A DNA stretch of 64,000 bases from Propionibacterium sp. oral taxon 192 str. F0372 (GCF_000413315.1 NZ_KE340297.1:186001-250000); one strand, 5' to 3'; positions 12,124 through 22,100 are shown, counted from the first letter of the stretch. Notes: generated by a model from the letters alone, not told the origin. A program made the numbers and translations.

Positions 12124-15100
12124 TCAGACTTCTTCGACGATGGCGAAAGAGTCGCTACCGGGGCGACGTGACAGGTCGATGCCCAGATCCTCGGCGGAAC
12201 GGTAGTCATCCTCCGAGTCCCGCAGCTCCACGACTGAGCCATCGGAACTGAGCACCTCGACATTCAGGCACAGCGATTTCATCTCCTTGACCAGCACCTT
12301 GAAGGATTCCGGGATGCCAGGTTCGGGGATGTTCTCTCCCTTGACGATCGCCTCGTAGACCTTGACGCGACCGGGCACGTCATCGGACTTGATGGTGAGC
12401 ATCTCCTGCAGGGTCCAGGCCGCACCATAGGCTTCCAGGGCCCACACCTCCATCTCGCCGAAGCGCTGACCGCCGAACTGCGCCTTACCGCCCAGCGGTT
12501 GCTGGGTGATCATTGAGTACGGGCCGGTGGAACGGGCGTGGATCTTATCGTCGACCAAGTGGTGCAGCTTCAGCATGTAGACATAACCAACGCCGACCTT
12601 CTCCGGGAAAGGCAGACCGGTGCGGCCGTCGAAGAGAGTTGCTTTGCCCTCGGCGTTGACCATCCGCTCACCATCGCGGTTCGGCAGGCCGTGGGCCAGC
12701 AGACCGTCGATCTCGGCGTCATCGGCGCCGTCGAAGACCGGGGTGGCCAGCCGCGACTCGGGGGCCACCTTGGCCAGCCCGACTCCACGCAGCCGGTCAG
12801 CCCATTCGCCGGTAGCTTCGGTGATGTCCCAGCCCGAATGGGCGATCCACCCCAGATGCATCTCCAGCACCTGGCCGATGTTCATCCGGGAAGGAACACC
12901 CAGCGGGTTGAGGATGATGTCGACCGGGGTGCCGTCCGGGAGGAAGGGCATATCCTCGGCAGGCAGGATCTTCGAGATGACACCCTTGTTACCGTGACGG
13001 CCAGCAAGCTTGTCACCCACCTGCACCTTGCGCTTTTGGGCGACATAGACCCGCACCATCTGGTTGACCCCGGGAGACAGCTCGTCACCGTCCTCATCGC
13101 GGTCGAACAGACGCACGCCAATGACGGTGCCGGATTCACCGTGGGGCACCTTCATCGAGGTGTCACGCACCTCGCGGGCCTTCTCACCAAAGATGGCACG
13201 CAGCAGACGCTCCTCGGGGGTCAATTCGGTCTCACCCTTCGGAGTAACCTTGCCAACGAGGATGTCACCGGGGCCGACCTCGGCACCAATGCGGATGATG
13301 CCGCGCTCGTCGAGATCGGCCAGCATGTCGTCGGAGACGTTCGGGATGTCCCGGGTGATCTCCTCGGGACCCAGCTTGGTGTCACGAGCATCAATCTCGT
13401 GCTCCTCAATGTGGATCGAGGTGAGGATGTCTTCGGAGACAATCCGCTGATTGAGGATGATCGCATCCTCGTAGTTCAGACCCTCCCAGGGCATAAAGGC
13501 CACCAACAGGTTGCGGCCCAAAGCCAATTCCGCGTTGTCAGTACAGGGACCGTCGGCCAGTGGGGTGCCCACATCAACGCGGTCGCCAGGGCGCACCATC
13601 GGTCGCTGGTTGACGCAGGTGCCCGCATTGGAGCGACGGAACTTCTCAAGCCGGAAGACATCGTATGTGCCGTCGTCGTTCGCGGTCTCGATGAGATCGG
13701 CGGATACCGAGGTGATGACACCCGCCTTGCGGGCCAAGGTGACATCGCCGACATCGACCGCGGCACGGTACTCCATGCCGGTGCCCACGTAAGGGGCTTC
13801 GGAACGCACCAGCGGCACGGCCTGGCGTTGCATGTTGGCACCCATCAACGCACGGGATGCATCGTCGTGTTCCAGGAAGGGGATGAGCGCGGTACCCACC
13901 GACACCATCTGGCGCGGGGACACATCCATGTAGCCCACCTCGGATGCGGGAACGGCATCTACATCGCCGAAGCGCACGCGCACCACGACCCGGTCGTCGA
14001 CGAAATTGCCCGCCTCATCCAGGGCGGAGTTGGCCTGGGCGATGTTGTAGCGATCCTCTTCTGATGCGGTGAGGTAGTCAATCTGATCAGTGACCCTGCC
14101 ATTGACGACCTTGCGGTACGGGGTTTCGATGAACCCGAAAGCATTGACCCGCGCAAAAGAAGCCATATTGCCGATCAGACCGATGTTCGGACCTTCAGGG
14201 GTCTCAATCGGGCACATGCGTCCGTAGTGCGAGGGGTGAACGTCGCGGACTTCCATACCAGCACGGTCACGGGATAGACCACCGGGTCCCAAGGCCGACA
14301 GCCGCCGTTTGTGAGCAAGCTCGGCCAACGGATTGTTCTGATCCATGAACTGCGACAGCTGGGAGGTTCCGAAGAACTCCTTGAGGGCCGCGGTCACCGG
14401 TCGGATGTTGATCAAGGTCTGCGGGGTGATCGCGTCGACCTCCTGCGTGGTCATGCGATCACGGACCACCCGCTCCATGCGCCCCAGGCCCGTGCGCAGC
14501 TGGTTCTGGACCAACTCACCGACGGTACGCAGGCGACGGTTACCGAAATGGTCGATGTCATCGGGCTCGACGATCACCGAAGGACCATCGGCACATTCAA
14601 GTTCAGTGCGGCCTTCGTGCAGGGCGCAGACGTACTCAATGGCAGCGGCGATGTCGTCGATGGTCAACACCTGGGTGTCGAAAGGCAGATTCAGACCCAA
14701 CTTCTGGTTGATCTTGTACCGGCCAACCTTGGCCAGGTCGTAACGCTTCGGGTTGAAATAATAGTTGGTAAGCAGCTGCTCGGCCGCCTCGCGCGCCGGC
14801 GGCTCACCCGGACGCAATTTACGGTAGATGTCGAGCAACGCCTCGTCCTGGGTGGTGACCGAATCCTTCTCCAGGGTCAGCCGCACCGACTCATACTCCC
14901 CGAAGCGCTCCAGGATGCGATCCTCGCTCCAGCCCAATGCCTTGAGTAGTACGGTGACCGACTGCTTGCGCTTGCGGTCCAGCCGCACCCCGACCTGGTC
15001 ACGCTTGTCGATTTCAAATTCCAGCCATGCGCCACGCGAAGGAATCACCTTGCAGGTGAAGATGTCCTTGTCGGAGGACTTGTCGGGAGTCTGCTCGAAG

Positions 15101-15615
15101 TAGACGCCCGGGGAACGCACAAGTTGCGAAACCACGACACGCTCGGTTCCGGAGACCACGAAGGTGCCTTTGTCTGTCATCAGCGGGAAGTCGCCGATGA
15201 ACACCGTCTGTGATTTGATCTCACCGGTCTCGTTGTTCATGAACTCGGCGGTGACGAACAGCGGCGCTGCGTAGGTGGTGTCGCGCTCCTTGCACTCGTT
15301 GATGGTGTGCTTGGGCTCCTCGAAACGATGGTCGCGGAAGCTCAGCGACATCGTCTGGTTGAAATCCTCAATCGGGGAGATCTCCTCGAAAATCTCCTCC
15401 AGACCCGAACGGGTATTGATATCGGTGCGCCCTTCGGCGAGGGCCTGTTCGGTCTTCGCCTTCCAGGCATCGCTGCCGATCAACCAATTGAAGGAGTCGA
15501 TCTGGAGATCCAGTAGATTCGGGACCTCCAGCGGTTCGGCGATCTTCGCGAAGGAGATGCGGCCGCTGTTGGAGATGACGTTGGTGTTCTTCGACGCAGT
15601 GCGCGAGGTGGCCAA
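12124..15615 (-). CDS. rpoB: DNA-directed RNA polymerase subunit beta
   Basis: RpoB forms the RNA polymerase catalytic core with RpoC. I place the start at a TTG (15613-15615) preceded at 7 bases by GGAAGGA, giving 1,163 residues beginning [12 protein letters not shown]. An ATG at 15651 would add 12 residues but has no ribosome-binding site and sits 6 bases from a hairpin. The rifampicin-binding cluster near residues 413-445 ([26 protein letters not shown]) carries the sensitive-type Asp, His and Ser residues. It is followed by rpoC. A separate promoter and leader lie in the 373 bases after rplL. Confidence 0.97.
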   Translation of the reverse strand: MATSRTASKNTNVISNSGRISFAKIAEPLEVPNLLDLQIDSFNWLIGSDAWKAKTEQALAEGRTDINTRSGLEEIFEEISPIEDFNQTMSLSFRDHRFEEPKHTINECKERDTTYAAPLFVTAEFMNNETGEIKSQTVFIGDFPLMTDKGTFVVSGTERVVVSQLVRSPGVYFEQTPDKSSDKDIFTCKVIPSRGAWLEFEIDKRDQVGVRLDRKRKQSVTVLLKALGWSEDRILERFGEYESVRLTLEKDSVTTQDEALLDIYRKLRPGEPPAREAAEQLLTNYYFNPKRYDLAKVGRYKINQKLGLNLPFDTQVLTIDDIAAAIEYVCALHEGRTELECADGPSVIVEPDDIDHFGNRRLRTVGELVQNQLRTGLGRMERVVRDRMTTQEVDAITPQTLINIRPVTAALKEFFGTSQLSQFMDQNNPLAELAHKRRLSALGPGGLSRDRAGMEVRDVHPSHYGRMCPIETPEGPNIGLIGNMASFARVNAFGFIETPYRKVVNGRVTDQIDYLTASEEDRYNIAQANSALDEAGNFVDDRVVVRVRFGDVDAVPASEVGYMDVSPRQMVSVGTALIPFLEHDDASRALMGANMQRQAVPLVRSEAPYVGTGMEYRAAVDVGDVTLARKAGVITSVSADLIETANDDGTYDVFRLEKFRRSNAGTCVNQRPMVRPGDRVDVGTPLADGPCTDNAELALGRNLLVAFMPWEGLNYEDAIILNQRIVSEDILTSIHIEEHEIDARDTKLGPEEITRDIPNVSDDMLADLDERGIIRIGAEVGPGDILVGKVTPKGETELTPEERLLRAIFGEKAREVRDTSMKVPHGESGTVIGVRLFDRDEDGDELSPGVNQMVRVYVAQKRKVQVGDKLAGRHGNKGVISKILPAEDMPFLPDGTPVDIILNPLGVPSRMNIGQVLEMHLGWIAHSGWDITEATGEWADRLRGVGLAKVAPESRLATPVFDGADDAEIDGLLAHGLPNRDGERMVNAEGKATLFDGRTGLPFPEKVGVGYVYMLKLHHLVDDKIHARSTGPYSMITQQPLGGKAQFGGQRFGEMEVWALEAYGAAWTLQEMLTIKSDDVPGRVKVYEAIVKGENIPEPGIPESFKVLVKEMKSLCLNVEVLSSDGSVVELRDSEDDYRSAEDLGIDLSRRPGSDSFAIVEEV

Positions 15616-15657
15616 GATGTGGTCCTTCCAGAACTCGCCAGTTGAAAGCATGGCAAA

Positions 15658-15681
15658 CGACCCATGTCAAATCATGGGTCG
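15658..15681 (-). promoter_or_regulatory. Leader hairpin upstream of rpoB
   Basis: CGACCCATG (15658-15666) and CATGGGTCG (15673-15681) form a perfect 9-base-pair stem with a 6-base loop in the rpoB mRNA leader. There is no T-tract, so it is not a standard terminator. In enterobacteria the rplL-rpoB interval holds an attenuator and an RNase III site; a similar attenuating or processing role is inferred here. Confidence 0.5.
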
Positions 15682-15704
15682 CCAAACGCCAAGGGCAAAA
15701 AGAC

Positions 15705-15733
15705 ACATTAGAAGACCATGGCAAGCAAAGCAA
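15705..15733 (-). promoter_or_regulatory. Possible promoter for rpoBC
   Basis: Minus-strand TTGCTT (15728-15733), a 17-base spacer and TAATGT (15705-15710) lie in the 373-base gap 15616-15988 between rplL and rpoB. The predicted start near 15698 places the 15658-15681 hairpin inside a leader of about 80 bases. I see no gene in this gap. Confidence 0.4.
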
Positions 15734-15988
15734 GCCGGTTGCACAACACCGGAACGCACCTGCGCCGGGAAGCACACTGCCTCAACAGCATCGTTCCCGT
15801 CAAGCAGCAGCACCGATGCTACCCCGGGGTGCCCACGCATACAGCATCCGTCCAGGATACGACGGGCGGGCCGCACTGAACCGCTCCCATTCATCCGGAT
15901 CAACAGTCCGAACCGGTAGAAGCGTGTTGCGTGCGACCCGCCCATGAGCCACCGGATCTCAATGGATCCGACGGTCAGCGATCACAGA

Positions 15989-16381
15989 TCACTTGAGGGT
16001 TACAGTGGCACCCTCGGCCTCAAGAGCCTCCTTGGCCTTCTCAGCCTCGTCCTTCTTAACGCCCTCCAGAACCGGCTTCGGGGCGGACTCGACGAGGTCC
16101 TTGGCCTCCTTCAGGCCCAGCGAGGTCAGGCCACGAACGGCCTTGATGACGCCAATCTTCTTGTCGCCAGCAGACTCAAGGACGACGTCGAAGGAATCCT
16201 TCTCCTCGGCAGCCTCGGCCTCGGCCCCGGCAGCAGCAGCCGGGGCGGCGGCGGGAACGGCAACCGGAGCGGCAGCCTTGACGTCGAAGAGGTCCTCGAA
16301 GGCCTTCACGAACTCGGAGAGCTCGGTCAGGGTCATTTCCTTGAACTGCTCCAGCAGTTCCTCAGTGCTCAGCTTCGCCAT
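15989..16381 (-). CDS. rplL: 50S ribosomal protein L7/L12
   Basis: L7/L12 forms the multimeric stalk that recruits translation factors. The 130-residue protein has the N-terminal dimerisation helix ([20 protein letters not shown]), an alanine/proline-rich hinge at about residues 36-56, and the C-terminal factor-binding domain with [20 protein letters not shown]. The start is ATG at 16381. It follows rplJ by 15 bases in the rplJL operon. Confidence 0.98.
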   Translation of the reverse strand: MAKLSTEELLEQFKEMTLTELSEFVKAFEDLFDVKAAAPVAVPAAAPAAAAGAEAEAAEEKDSFDVVLESAGDKKIGVIKAVRGLTSLGLKEAKDLVESAPKPVLEGVKKDEAEKAKEALEAEGATVTLK

Positions 16382-16396
16382 GATGGGCGTCCTTCC

Positions 16397-17083
16397 TTAC
16401 TCGTTCGATGCAGCGTCAGCCGCCGCGTCAGTGGTGGCCTCAGCAGCATCGGCTGCCTTGGATGCCGCGTTTGCGGCGTTCTCGGCCTCGGCCGAGACAG
16501 TGCTGTCCGCATCAGCGGCAGCGTCAGACTTCTGATCGGCAGATCCGGCCCCTGCAATGACCGAGGGGTCTGCAGCAGCCTTGGTCTCCAAGGCACCCAG
16601 CAGCTGGGCGGCTTGGGTGAGTGGGGCGGCGAAAGTGCCGACGGCAGTCGAGAGCGACGCCTTCATAGCACCGGCCAGTTTGGCCAGCAGAACCTCGCGC
16701 GACTCAAGGTCGGCGAGTTTCTTGACCTGGTCTGCGTCGAGAATACGTCCCTCGAACACACCACCCTTGATGATCAGAAGCGGATTGGCCTTTGCGAAAT
16801 CACGCAGGCCCTTGGCCACCTGGGCCACGTCGCCAGAGATGAAGGCGAACGCGGTCGGGCCGGTCAGCTGGTCGTCAAGACCTTCGACACCAGCCTGGCG
16901 GGAGGCGATAAGGGCAAGAGTGTTCTTCGCAACGGCGTAGGTGGCGTCCTCACCAAGGCTCCGACGGAGGTCCCTCAGATCCTTGACGGTGAGTTCGCGG
17001 TACTCGGTCAGCACGACTGCATTCGAGCTGCTGAACCTCTCAGTCAGCTGCGCAACAGCTGCTGCCTTGTCGGCCCTCGCCAT
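16397..17083 (-). CDS. rplJ: 50S ribosomal protein L10
   Basis: L10 anchors L7/L12 dimers to the ribosome. The start chosen is ATG at 17083, with AAGGAG upstream and the typical [14 protein letters not shown]-terminus, giving 228 residues. An upstream in-frame extension runs through the leader terminator and is not coding. The last 40 or so residues are an acidic, alanine-rich tail (repeated AADA/AANAA-type sequence) beyond the L12-binding helix, a feature of several actinobacterial L10 proteins. A promoter and attenuator-like hairpin precede the gene. Confidence 0.97.
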   Translation of the reverse strand: MARADKAAAVAQLTERFSSSNAVVLTEYRELTVKDLRDLRRSLGEDATYAVAKNTLALIASRQAGVEGLDDQLTGPTAFAFISGDVAQVAKGLRDFAKANPLLIIKGGVFEGRILDADQVKKLADLESREVLLAKLAGAMKASLSTAVGTFAAPLTQAAQLLGALETKAAADPSVIAGAGSADQKSDAAADADSTVSAEAENAANAASKAADAAEATTDAAADAASNE

Positions 17084-17140
17084 TGGGTCTCCTTCCCACT
17101 TCTCTTGGACGCCGACGACACCGGAGGCGATGCGGGAAAG

Positions 17141-17168
17141 AAAAATCCCCGGACTCAGGCGACCGGGG
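17141..17168 (-). terminator. Attenuator-type terminator in the rplJ leader
   Basis: On the minus strand CCCCGG (17163-17168) and CCGGGG (17147-17152) form a stem followed by ATTTTTCTTT, an intrinsic terminator. It lies inside the leader between the proposed rplJ promoter and the rplJ ribosome-binding site. This is the layout of L10(L12)-controlled attenuation known in other bacteria; autoregulation here is inferred. Confidence 0.6.
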
Positions 17169-17252
17169 CGACCCATGCGGATCTGTTCCATCACCTGCGC
17201 TGGCACCCAGTGGGCATTCAGACATCGTCACCAACGGTCTTCGGCCCGACCA

Positions 17253-17280
17253 ACTGTAGTCCCCCTGACTAGCAGGACAA
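17253..17280 (-). promoter_or_regulatory. Promoter of rplJL
   Basis: Minus-strand TTGTCC (17275-17280), a 16-base spacer and TACAGT (17253-17258) lie in the 340-base gap 17084-17423. A start near 17246 gives a leader of about 160 bases containing the terminator hairpin. No gene is seen in the gap. Confidence 0.5.
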
Positions 17281-17423
17281 AATCGCGCCCCAACACCACT
17301 TTCACCCGGTATTTTGCGGGATTGCTCTGGGCGTGGCCATCCCGTGGGAAACAACCGCCCAACCCGGGCAGGGGCTCGAAGCCCCCAGCCCGGACATCGG
17401 GACAGACTGGGAGCGATCGGCCC

Positions 17424-19142
17424 TCAGCGATAGTCGCGGTGGAAGTACTGCCCGGTGGAGTCCCCGGAAGCCACCCGGTCGGCCTCGTTGTTGCGCAGAA
17501 CTACCCGACGGATCTTCGCCGAAATTGTCTTCGGTAGCTCCTCGACGAATTCGATGATGCGCACCAACTGATAGCCATTGAGGTGCTGGGTGCTGTGGGC
17601 GAACAGCGAACGGGCCACATCCGGACCGGCCTGCAGACCCTGCCGCAGATGGACGAAGGCTTTGGGCACCGCCCCACGGACCTCGTCCGGGCTGGCTACG
17701 ACGGCACATTCCGCCACCGCATCATGCATCATCATCACTGATTCGAGTTCGAAAGGCGAGATCTTGTAATCGGAGGCCTTGAATACGTCATCAGCCCGCC
17801 CGATATAGGTGAGGTAGCCGTCGGCATCCCGGGATGCGAGGTCACCAGTATGGTAATAACCATCGCGGCACGCCTCATCGGTCAGCGCCTGGTCGTGGTA
17901 GTAGCCATTCATCAAAGCGATCGTCGGAACGCTGAGATCCAGGCAAATCTCCCCCTCCCCTATCCCGGTGACCAGTTCACCGGAATCTGGGTCAACGAGC
18001 ACCACCGCATAACCGGGTGTCGGTCGGCCCATCGCACCGAGCTTGATGGGTTCGCCCGGACCATTGCCGATCGCACAGGTGATCTCTGTTTGACCGTAGC
18101 CGTCGCGAATGGTGTTCTTCCAGGCAGCGCGCACCTTCTCGATGACCTCGGGATTGAGCGCTTCCCCCGCCCCAACGATTTCTCTGGGCGGATGGGAAAG
18201 TCTGGTCAGGTCGGCCTGGATGAGCATCCGCCACACAGTGGGCGGGGCACAGAAGCTGGAGACCTCGTGGGAGTCCATGATCCGCATGAGGGTATCGGCA
18301 TTGAACCGGGAATAGTTGAAGATAAAGACCGTCGCCTGGGCCAGGAAGGGGCTATAGAAATTGCTCCAGGCGTGCTTGCCCCATCCGGGCGAAGAGATGT
18401 TCAGGTGCACGTCACCGGGGCGCACCCCAAGCCAGTACATAGTCGACAGGTGCCCGACGGGGTAACTCACATGGGAGTGTTCAACCAGCTTTGGGCGTGA
18501 GGTGGTTCCCGAGGTGAAATAGAGTAGGCAGGGATCTTTCGCCGGGGTGGGACCTTCGGGAATGAATTCTGCAGGCGCCTCATCGACTTCTGCATAATCA
18601 ACCCAGCCCTCAGCACGTACCCCAATGCCGATGCGGGTGACCCGCGGATTGATGTCGGCCAATTTGTGGGCCAAATCACCAGCACAGACGGTGAAACCGA
18701 CACCGGCCGTCTCGACACGCCAAGCGAGGTCCTCGGGGTTCAGCAGGGTCGAAGTGGGAATGGCAACCCCGCCCATCTTCGTCACCCCGAGCAGGACTTC
18801 CCACAACTCGATGGTGTTGTGCAGCATGACGATGATCCGGTCGCCCCTGTTCATACCGAGACCCACCAGCCAGTTCGCCACTCGGTTGGAGCGCTCGGCG
18901 AGTTGCCCGTAGGTCCACTGCGACCAGCTGAGATCATCCTCGACGATCTTGACGGCCACCCGGTCAGGATGCTCCCCTGCCACGACGTCGAACCAGTCGA
19001 GACCGAAATTGAACTGCTCCAACTGGGGCCAGCGAAAGCCCGCACACACAGCATCGAAATCGTAGGTGTGGGCGAGAACAAAATCCCGCATCTCACGGAC
19101 GGCCTGAGTGGCAGGAGTATCCGGACGTCCTCGATAAACCAT
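17424..19142 (-). CDS. AMP-forming acyl-CoA synthetase (ACSM/acetyl-CoA synthetase-like)
   Basis: The enzyme should activate a carboxylic acid to its acyl-AMP and then acyl-CoA. ANL-superfamily motifs are in order: LYFTSGTTSRPK (P-loop, with SRPK instead of the usual GxPK), DGYGQTE (A5), YYHTGDLASRD (A7), GRADDVFKASDYKISPFELES (A8) and PKTISAKIRR with the catalytic lysine (A10). Overall form resembles medium-chain or acetyl-type synthetases, but the substrate is unknown. The start is probably ATG 19142 with TAGCAT seven bases upstream (possibly leaderless); ATG 19151 is an alternative. It sits alone between rplA and rplJ, isolated by terminators on both sides, so it is not part of the ribosomal operons. 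Confidence 0.85.
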   Translation of the reverse strand: MVYRGRPDTPATQAVREMRDFVLAHTYDFDAVCAGFRWPQLEQFNFGLDWFDVVAGEHPDRVAVKIVEDDLSWSQWTYGQLAERSNRVANWLVGLGMNRGDRIIVMLHNTIELWEVLLGVTKMGGVAIPTSTLLNPEDLAWRVETAGVGFTVCAGDLAHKLADINPRVTRIGIGVRAEGWVDYAEVDEAPAEFIPEGPTPAKDPCLLYFTSGTTSRPKLVEHSHVSYPVGHLSTMYWLGVRPGDVHLNISSPGWGKHAWSNFYSPFLAQATVFIFNYSRFNADTLMRIMDSHEVSSFCAPPTVWRMLIQADLTRLSHPPREIVGAGEALNPEVIEKVRAAWKNTIRDGYGQTEITCAIGNGPGEPIKLGAMGRPTPGYAVVLVDPDSGELVTGIGEGEICLDLSVPTIALMNGYYHDQALTDEACRDGYYHTGDLASRDADGYLTYIGRADDVFKASDYKISPFELESVMMMHDAVAECAVVASPDEVRGAVPKAFVHLRQGLQAGPDVARSLFAHSTQHLNGYQLVRIIEFVEELPKTISAKIRRVVLRNNEADRVASGDSTGQYFHRDYR

Positions 19143-19264
19143 GGCTGTCATGCTACACGCTTGGTTACGCATCCGTAGGTTACGACCATCTGATGATCCC
19201 AAATGAACCTGGCCGGAAACTCCCTCACCTTGTGAAGGCGGTATCAGCAGTGACCGGAGGATGG

Positions 19265-19301
19265 AAAAACCGCGCCCCCGGCCAGGTGGCCGGGGGCGCG
19301 G
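19265..19301 (-). terminator. Strong intrinsic terminator after rplA
   Basis: CCGCGCCCCCGGCC (19270-19283) and GGCCGGGGGCGCGG (19288-19301) form a perfect 14-base-pair stem with a 4-base loop, followed on the minus strand by TTTTT (19265-19269). It closes the secE-nusG-rplK-rplA unit. Confidence 0.9.
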
Positions 19302-19320
19302 AGCAGCGATTACGCGGGAA

Positions 19321-20022
19321 CTATACGTTCTCACCGAGCTTGGCAGCAGCGTCGATCTGGACGCCGGGGCCCATGGTGGTGGACACGGTGATCTTGCGAA
19401 TGTAGCGGCCCTTAGAGGTGTTCGGCTTGAGACGGGCGACCTCCTCAAGGGCTGCGGTGTAGTTCTCCAGCAAGGCCTTCGCGGAGAACGAGGCCTTGCC
19501 AATGATGAACTGCAGGTTAGCGTTTCGATCGACCCGGAAATCGATCTTGCCACCCTTGATATCGCCGACTGCCTTGGCGACATCCATGGTCACGGTGCCG
19601 GTCTTCGGATTCGGCATGAGACCGCGGGGACCGAGCACGCGACCGAGACGGCCAACCTTGCCCATCAGATCTGGAGTCGCCACGACGGTGTCGAAGTCCA
19701 AGTAGCCACCGGCCACCTTCTCGATGAGCTCGTCACCGCCGACCTCGTCGGCGCCGGCCTCCAGAGCCTCGGTCGCCTTGGCACCCTGAGCGAAGACGAG
19801 GACCCGTGCCGTCTTGCCAGTGCCATTGGGGAGGTTGACCGTGCCGCGGATCATCTGGTCGGCCTTGCGTGGGTCAACACCCAGCCGCATAGAGACCTCG
19901 ACGGACTCGTCGAATCCCCCGGTGGGGAACTGCTTGATGATCTCGAGAGCCTGTTCGGCAGTGTAGAGCTGGTTGCCGTCACGCAGCTCAGCCGATGCGC
20001 GGTAGCGCTTGGAGTGCTTCAT
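19321..20022 (-). CDS. rplA: 50S ribosomal protein L1
   Basis: L1 forms the mobile stalk at the ribosomal E site and in other bacteria represses the rplKA mRNA. It has 233 residues and an ATG start. The L1 signature around [23 protein letters not shown] is present, as are the conserved [10 protein letters not shown] and Gly-rich C-terminal segments. It lies downstream of rplK with 123 bases between them. Confidence 0.98.
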   Translation of the reverse strand: MKHSKRYRASAELRDGNQLYTAEQALEIIKQFPTGGFDESVEVSMRLGVDPRKADQMIRGTVNLPNGTGKTARVLVFAQGAKATEALEAGADEVGGDELIEKVAGGYLDFDTVVATPDLMGKVGRLGRVLGPRGLMPNPKTGTVTMDVAKAVGDIKGGKIDFRVDRNANLQFIIGKASFSAKALLENYTAALEEVARLKPNTSKGRYIRKITVSTTMGPGVQIDAAAKLGENV

Positions 20023-20145
20023 GTTCTGGTTCCTTCCATGTCAGCCTCGCGGGCCGATCCACCAGTTCTGGTACGGGCATCTGCCCTGCCAGGATCGTTC
20101 TTCGATTGCCACTTAGGTGGCTGGGTGCAGGTGCACCCGGGAGCG

Positions 20146-20574
20146 TCACTCGACGGTGACACCCATGGAGCGGGCAGTACCCTCGACGATCTTCATCGCC
20201 GATTCAACGTCATTGGCGTTGAGATCGGGCATCTTGGTCTCGGCGATCTCGCGCACCTGGGCTGCGGTGATCTTGGCGACCTTCTCCCTATTCGGCTTGC
20301 CAGAGCCCTTGGCCACACCGGCGGCCTTCTTGATCAGCTCGGCGGCAGGCGGAGTCTTGGTAATGAACGAGAACGTGCGGTCCTCGTAGATCGTGATCTC
20401 GGCCGGGACAACGGTTCCACGCATGGCCTCGGTTTGGGCGTTGTACGCCTTCACGAATTCCATGATGTTGATGCCGTGCGGGCCAAGGGCGGTGCCAACG
20501 GGCGGAGCCGGCGTGGCTGCGCCAGCCTGGATGGCGACCTTGACGATCGCCGCTACCTTCTTCTTGGGAGGCAT
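20146..20574 (-). CDS. rplK: 50S ribosomal protein L11
   Basis: L11 binds the 1067 region of 23S rRNA and forms the GTPase-associated centre. It has 142 residues and an ATG start at 20574. In the N-terminal loop the usual PPVGPALGQ reads PPVGTALGP: Thr28 stands where E. coli/Thermus numbering has Pro26, and Pro32 where Gln30 is common. Pro26 lies in the loop where thiostrepton-resistance changes were described in Thermus. The C-terminal RNA-binding domain is ordinary ([23 protein letters not shown]). The substitution may be lineage-wide rather than selected. Confidence 0.98.
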   Translation of the reverse strand: MPPKKKVAAIVKVAIQAGAATPAPPVGTALGPHGINIMEFVKAYNAQTEAMRGTVVPAEITIYEDRTFSFITKTPPAAELIKKAAGVAKGSGKPNREKVAKITAAQVREIAETKMPDLNANDVESAMKIVEGTARSMGVTVE

Positions 20575-20675
20575 TATCGGGTCCTTATCGATTGATGTGT
20601 TTGTTGCTGACGACGTCGCTCATACGGCAGTTCGAGCGACGTCCCCCACCACGACAGGATGAGGCAGATCCGGCA

Positions 20676-21515
20676 TCAGCTGACCTTCTGGATCTGGGCG
20701 AAGGTCAGATCCACCGGGGTCTCGCGACCCAGGATCTCGACCATGGCCTTCACACGCTGGTTGTGCAGGTTGATCTCAGTGAGCGTGGCGTGCACCCCTG
20801 CGAAGGGACCATCCACGACGGTGACCGAATCCCCCACTGCGTAGTCAACGACCTCGATCTTCTTACGACGCCTGGCAGCTGGGGCCTGGGACTCGGCGGC
20901 TACCCTCGCGGCGACCATCGGGGTGAGCATCCCCTCGACCTCTTCAAGAGACAGTGGAACGGGCTGGTTCGCGTGCCCCACGAAGCCGGTAACCGATGCG
21001 GTGTGCCGCACCGCAGACCAGGATTCGTCGGTCAGTTCCATGCGCACCAGCACGTAGCTGGGCATGAAGGTGCGGGTGACATTCTTCTTCTCGCCCTTGC
21101 GAATCTCGACGGCTTCCTCGATTGGCACCAGGGATTCGAAGATGTAGTCCTCAAGGTTCAGCGCCACGACGCGGGCGTCGATGTTCTGCTTGACCCTGTT
21201 CTCCATGCCGGAGTAGGTGTGCACGACATACCAATCGCCGGGCTTCGACCGCAGATCGGCACGCAATTCCTCAAGGGCCTTCTCCAAGGCCTCGTCGGCC
21301 TCCGGAACATCCGAGTCCTGTTCGCCGGTGTCGTCGTCGGCGAGGACCTCAAGGTTGAGCTCGGGGCCGGACTCCGTGGTCTCTTCGGTGTCGAAGTCGG
21401 CGAAATCCAAGTTGATGCCTGCATCGTCACTGGTTTCGGGGGTGTCCCCGAAGGCGGCATTCAGGTCGATCTCGACCCGGTCTTCCTGCTCGAATTCGTT
21501 GGAATCAGTGGACAT
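20676..21515 (-). CDS. nusG: Transcription termination/antitermination factor NusG
   Basis: NusG binds RNA polymerase and links it to Rho or the ribosome. The start is ATG at 21515 with AAGGAG upstream, giving 279 residues, longer than the roughly 180 of E. coli NusG. An acidic N-terminal extension covers about residues 1-92 and contains three degenerate repeats (EIDLNAAFGDT, GINLDFADFDT, ELNLEVLADDDT). The NGN domain starts at about residue 93 (GDWYVVHTYSGMENRVKQNI) and the KOW domain ends the protein (DGPFAGVHATL...). Acidic extensions are usual in Actinobacteria. It is cotranscribed with secE and the rplKA genes. Confidence 0.97.
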   Translation of the reverse strand: MSTDSNEFEQEDRVEIDLNAAFGDTPETSDDAGINLDFADFDTEETTESGPELNLEVLADDDTGEQDSDVPEADEALEKALEELRADLRSKPGDWYVVHTYSGMENRVKQNIDARVVALNLEDYIFESLVPIEEAVEIRKGEKKNVTRTFMPSYVLVRMELTDESWSAVRHTASVTGFVGHANQPVPLSLEEVEGMLTPMVAARVAAESQAPAARRRKKIEVVDYAVGDSVTVVDGPFAGVHATLTEINLHNQRVKAMVEILGRETPVDLTFAQIQKVS

Positions 21516-21534
21516 GGTTCTCCTTGGGGACCGA

Positions 21535-21921
21535 TCAGCCGAGCCACTTAAGCAACAGCCAGCCGAACAGTGCATCAAGACCGGACACGAGGGCCATGAG
21601 GACCAACACGAACACCAAGACCACGACGAAGTACTGGCTCAGCGTGGAGCGCGTGGGCCAGTTGACCTTCTTCAGTTCATCAATGGATTGCTTGGCAAAC
21701 GTCACCGGTCCAATACGGGGGGTTTTCTCGACCTTGACGGCCGCAGACTGCTTGGGGGTCGGGCGACCCTTGCGGACCGGAGCGGTCGTGCGATTGCGCT
21801 TAGGGGCAGCGGGAGCCGACGACTCGGTGGTGGCTGCTTCCTCGGCTGGTTCCTTGATCTCTGGGGTCGACGAGGTCATCTCGTCGTCCTCATTGCCCGA
21901 AGGCTTGATCTCGTCAACCAC
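21535..21921 (-). CDS. secE: Preprotein translocase subunit SecE
   Basis: SecE clamps the SecY channel. The last 60 residues show the family pattern: a PRIGPVTFAKQSIDELKKVNWPT amphipathic segment and one membrane span (SQYFVVVLVFVLVLMALVSG). A long hydrophilic, Ala/Pro/Lys-rich N-terminus precedes it, as in other Actinobacteria. Two starts are possible: GTG 21921 (128 residues, AAGGGG upstream), used here, or ATG 21879 (114 residues, GAGG upstream). It lies between tRNA-Trp and nusG, the standard actinobacterial order. Confidence 0.95.
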   Translation of the reverse strand: MVDEIKPSGNEDDEMTSSTPEIKEPAEEAATTESSAPAAPKRNRTTAPVRKGRPTPKQSAAVKVEKTPRIGPVTFAKQSIDELKKVNWPTRSTLSQYFVVVLVFVLVLMALVSGLDALFGWLLLKWLG

Positions 21922-22027
21922 GTGTGCCCCTTCACCGGTGTCATGCTTTGAACCGAGCAGTCCCAGCCATGACCCCTGGGACCTCTCCTGCATCCCGACC
22001 AGTGCCTCGCACTTCAACTCGGGTTCG

Positions 22028-22100
<73 letters not shown>

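Noticed and set aside
12538-14064. 508-codon open frame on the plus strand inside rpoB
   Set aside because: Complement of a long, codon-biased gene; composition is that of antisense frames and it lacks any domain.
14281-14380. Rifampicin-resistance change in RpoB
   Set aside because: The Asp, His and Ser positions of the resistance cluster are the sensitive type.
17084-17206. In-frame N-terminal extension of L10
   Set aside because: It runs through the leader terminator hairpin and its sequence is not L10-like; ATG 17083 has AAGGAG and the normal N-terminus.
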